Positions 6,831 through 8,014 of a DNA stretch of 8,014 bases are shown in pieces. The first letter of the stretch is position 1, and each line of letters begins with the position of its first letter. The stretch comes from Burkholderiales bacterium. GTDB lineage: Bacteria; Pseudomonadota; Gammaproteobacteria; Burkholderiales; CAIKXV01. Under the pieces are notes generated by a model. That model had not been told where the DNA came from. It searched no databases and worked only from the letters and a program-made list of their open reading frames with translations. Where the stretch lies: assembly GCA_014379045.1 (NCBI GenBank), contig JACMMK010000297.1, positions 1-8,014 of the forward strand. Reading direction: 5' to 3'. A program made the position numbers and the translations under genes.

Positions 6831-6902
6831 CGCTGCTACGCACTGCGTCGAACACGCACCGCCCGCACCCCACGACCATGCACACGAAGCGCAGCGACGC
6901 GC

Positions 6903-7631
6903 TCAATGCTCGTGCGCGTCGGGCACGAATACGTAGCCGAAGCCCCACACCGTCTGGATGAACCGGGGGTTCGCCGGATCGTCCTCGATCAGTTTGCGCA
7001 GTCGGGATACCTGGACGTCGATACTGCGATCGAACGGTTCGAGTTCGCGGCCGCGTGCCAGTTCCATCAGCTTGTCGCGCGACAGCGGCGCGCGCGGGTT
7101 CGATGCGAGCACCTTCAGCAACGAGAACTCACCGGTGGTGAGCGCGACCGGCTTGCCGTCGCGCACCAGCGTGCGCGTGCCCAGGTTGAGCACGAAGGCG
7201 CCGAACTCGACGTTCGCGGCACTCGCGTCGGGCGCGCCGGGCGGTACCGTGGGACCGCGTCGGCGCAGCACCGCGTTCACGCGCGCGACCAGCTCGCGTG
7301 GACTGAACGGTTTGGGCAGATAGTCGTCGGCACCCATCTCGAGGCCGACGATGCGGTCGACCTCGTCGCCCTTCGCGGTCAGCATCACGATCGGCAGCGC
7401 GGGGGTGGAGGCGCGCAGTCGACGACAGATCGCCAACCCGTCCTCGCCCGGCAACATCAGGTCGAGCACGACGAGATCGATCACGTTGCGCGCGAGCGCC
7501 TTGTCCATCGCCAGTGCGTCGGCCACCGCGATGACCTGGAAGCCCTGCTCCGTCAGATACCGGTGCAACAGCTCGCGCAGGCGCGCATCGTCGTCCACCA
7601 CCAGCAATCGGGTCTTCGTGGTCTTGTCCAT
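6903..7631 (-). CDS. ompR: OmpR response regulator
   Basis: A 242-residue cytoplasmic transcription factor (E. coli OmpR has 239). The receiver domain at 1-125 has acidic D13-D15, phosphoacceptor D57 in LDLMLPGEDGL, T85 in MLTAKG and K107 in PKPF. The phrases RYLTEQGFQV, GDEVDRIVGLEMGADDY and SRDKLMELARGRE are nearly those of E. coli OmpR. A linker rich in Pro and Ala (126-139) leads to the winged helix (about 140-238). The recognition-helix region is RSIDVQVSRLRKLIEDDP (202-219), and the protein ends in VWGFGYVFVPD. The start was set at 7631 because MDKTTKTRLLVVDDD is the normal family N-terminus; a longer frame to 7718 adds 29 unrelated residues. The Shine-Dalgarno sequence is weak. It is transcribed with envZ and is divergent from the gene at the right edge. 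Bordetella homologues are named RisA. Confidence 0.95.
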   Translation of the reverse strand: MDKTTKTRLLVVDDDARLRELLHRYLTEQGFQVIAVADALAMDKALARNVIDLVVLDLMLPGEDGLAICRRLRASTPALPIVMLTAKGDEVDRIVGLEMGADDYLPKPFSPRELVARVNAVLRRRGPTVPPGAPDASAANVEFGAFVLNLGTRTLVRDGKPVALTTGEFSLLKVLASNPRAPLSRDKLMELARGRELEPFDRSIDVQVSRLRKLIEDDPANPRFIQTVWGFGYVFVPDAHEH

Positions 7632-7715
7632 GGCGCGATCGTAGCGCCCCCATACCTGCGCGTGTGGGACGTCGTCGCGGGCGCGTGTAACACTCCTTGT
7701 CCGGATCGCGTCCCG

Positions 7716-7733
7716 CATACATATCGTTACATA
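7716..7733. promoter_or_regulatory. Candidate OmpR-type tandem half-sites upstream of ompR
   Basis: CATACATA (7716-7723) and GTTACATA (7726-7733) share an exact TACATA spaced 10 bp apart, one DNA helical turn. They lie in an AT-richer patch about 85-100 bp upstream of the ompR start. OmpR is known to bind tandem 10-bp half-sites containing AC with flanking T/A, and GTTACAT resembles them. A TGTAAC in opposite orientation is at 7686-7691. Autoregulation is inferred. The rest of the 267-bp gap between ompR and the right-edge gene shows a 5-bp hairpin (GGGCG-TTT-CGCCC, 7736-7748), an inverted repeat TGTCGG/CCGACA (7819-7838) and no clear -35/-10 pair. Confidence 0.35.
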
Positions 7734-7898
7734 CGGGGCGTTTCGCCCTTGGGTTATACCGGGTCGGGCACGTAGGATGCCGAAGCGGATCGTGCAACAG
7801 AGCGCTGGGGGAACAGCCTGTCGGTAACGCTGCCGACAACGGTGTCGATAGCGGTGCCGGGGTCGGTGCAGGAACCGGGCGAAAAAGGGTGAGCAGGC

Positions 7899-8014
7899 AT
7901 GGGAAAGGAGTCATCGAACGGGTCTGGATTCAGCGCGCTTCGCCGCGGCGGCGGGGTGGGCGCGGGCGTGGCGCTGTTGGTCGCGCTCGCCTTCGTGTTC
8001 ACCACGGCGCCGGC
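7899..8014 (+). CDS. Start of an unidentified exported or membrane protein, cut by the right edge
   Basis: An open frame from ATG at 7899 runs off the window after 38 codons. An in-frame TGA at 7890-7892 lies just upstream, so 7899 is the first possible ATG in this frame. The product begins with a polar stretch (MGKESSNGSGFSALRRGGG), with two arginines before a hydrophobic segment VGAGVALLVALAFVFTTAPA at about residues 20-39. This is the pattern of a signal peptide or single N-terminal membrane anchor. A weak AGGG lies about 9 bases upstream. It is divergent from ompR, so the two could share control sequences. Too little is present to name a family. The antisense frame over the same bases is Pro/Ser/Thr-rich and looks like a shadow. 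Confidence 0.6.
   Translation, partial: MGKESSNGSGFSALRRGGGVGAGVALLVALAFVFTTAP

Noticed and set aside
6784..6879. 31-codon minus-strand frame with six cysteines (CGRC...CCQC) in the ompR-envZ spacer
   Set aside because: No ribosome binding site. It is short and could arise by chance in this composition; conservation would be needed to support it.
7736..7748. GGGCG-TTT-CGCCC hairpin as a terminator
   Set aside because: The stem is only 5 bp, it has no T-run, and it lies between divergent genes where neither strand has a gene ending.

Overview
The window is GC-rich, with G or C at most third codon positions, and its genes are typical of a Gram-negative proteobacterium. The EnvZ/OmpR pair, the IspD-IspF pair with a 4-base overlap and the TonB-dependent receptor fit a beta- or gammaproteobacterium. 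A betaproteobacterium (Burkholderiales-like) is my best guess, but it is inference only.

Layout. Positions 1-725 (+) hold the 3' end of ispD and a complete ispF, two steps of the MEP isoprenoid pathway. Positions 835-2943 (+) hold a TonB-dependent outer-membrane receptor that, from its sequence signature, I assign to the PqqU/YncD group, which imports the redox cofactor pyrroloquinoline quinone (PQQ). Positions 2944-3441 contain no intact gene but do contain an unmistakable C-terminal remnant of an AraC-family regulator (about 3230-3352, +). On the minus strand, reading right to left, are ompR (7631-6903), envZ (6773-5445), a secreted PQQ-type sugar (sorbosone) dehydrogenase (5349-4075) and a di-heme c-type cytochrome (4074-3442). 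The right edge (7899-8014, +) holds the start of an unidentified gene with an N-terminal membrane or export segment, divergent from ompR.

How the genes fit together. The dehydrogenase and cytochrome abut with no spacer (TAG|ATG) and look like one electron-transfer unit: a periplasmic PQQ enzyme oxidises an aldose-type substrate and passes electrons to a di-heme cytochrome c. The receptor converges on them and could supply the PQQ from outside. No PQQ biosynthesis gene (pqqABCDE) is visible here. The main proposal is therefore a compact PQQ scavenging-and-use module placed between a housekeeping isoprenoid pair and an EnvZ/OmpR system. A candidate promoter with two interleaved inverted repeats lies between envZ and the dehydrogenase, and tandem 10-bp-spaced TACATA repeats lie upstream of ompR.
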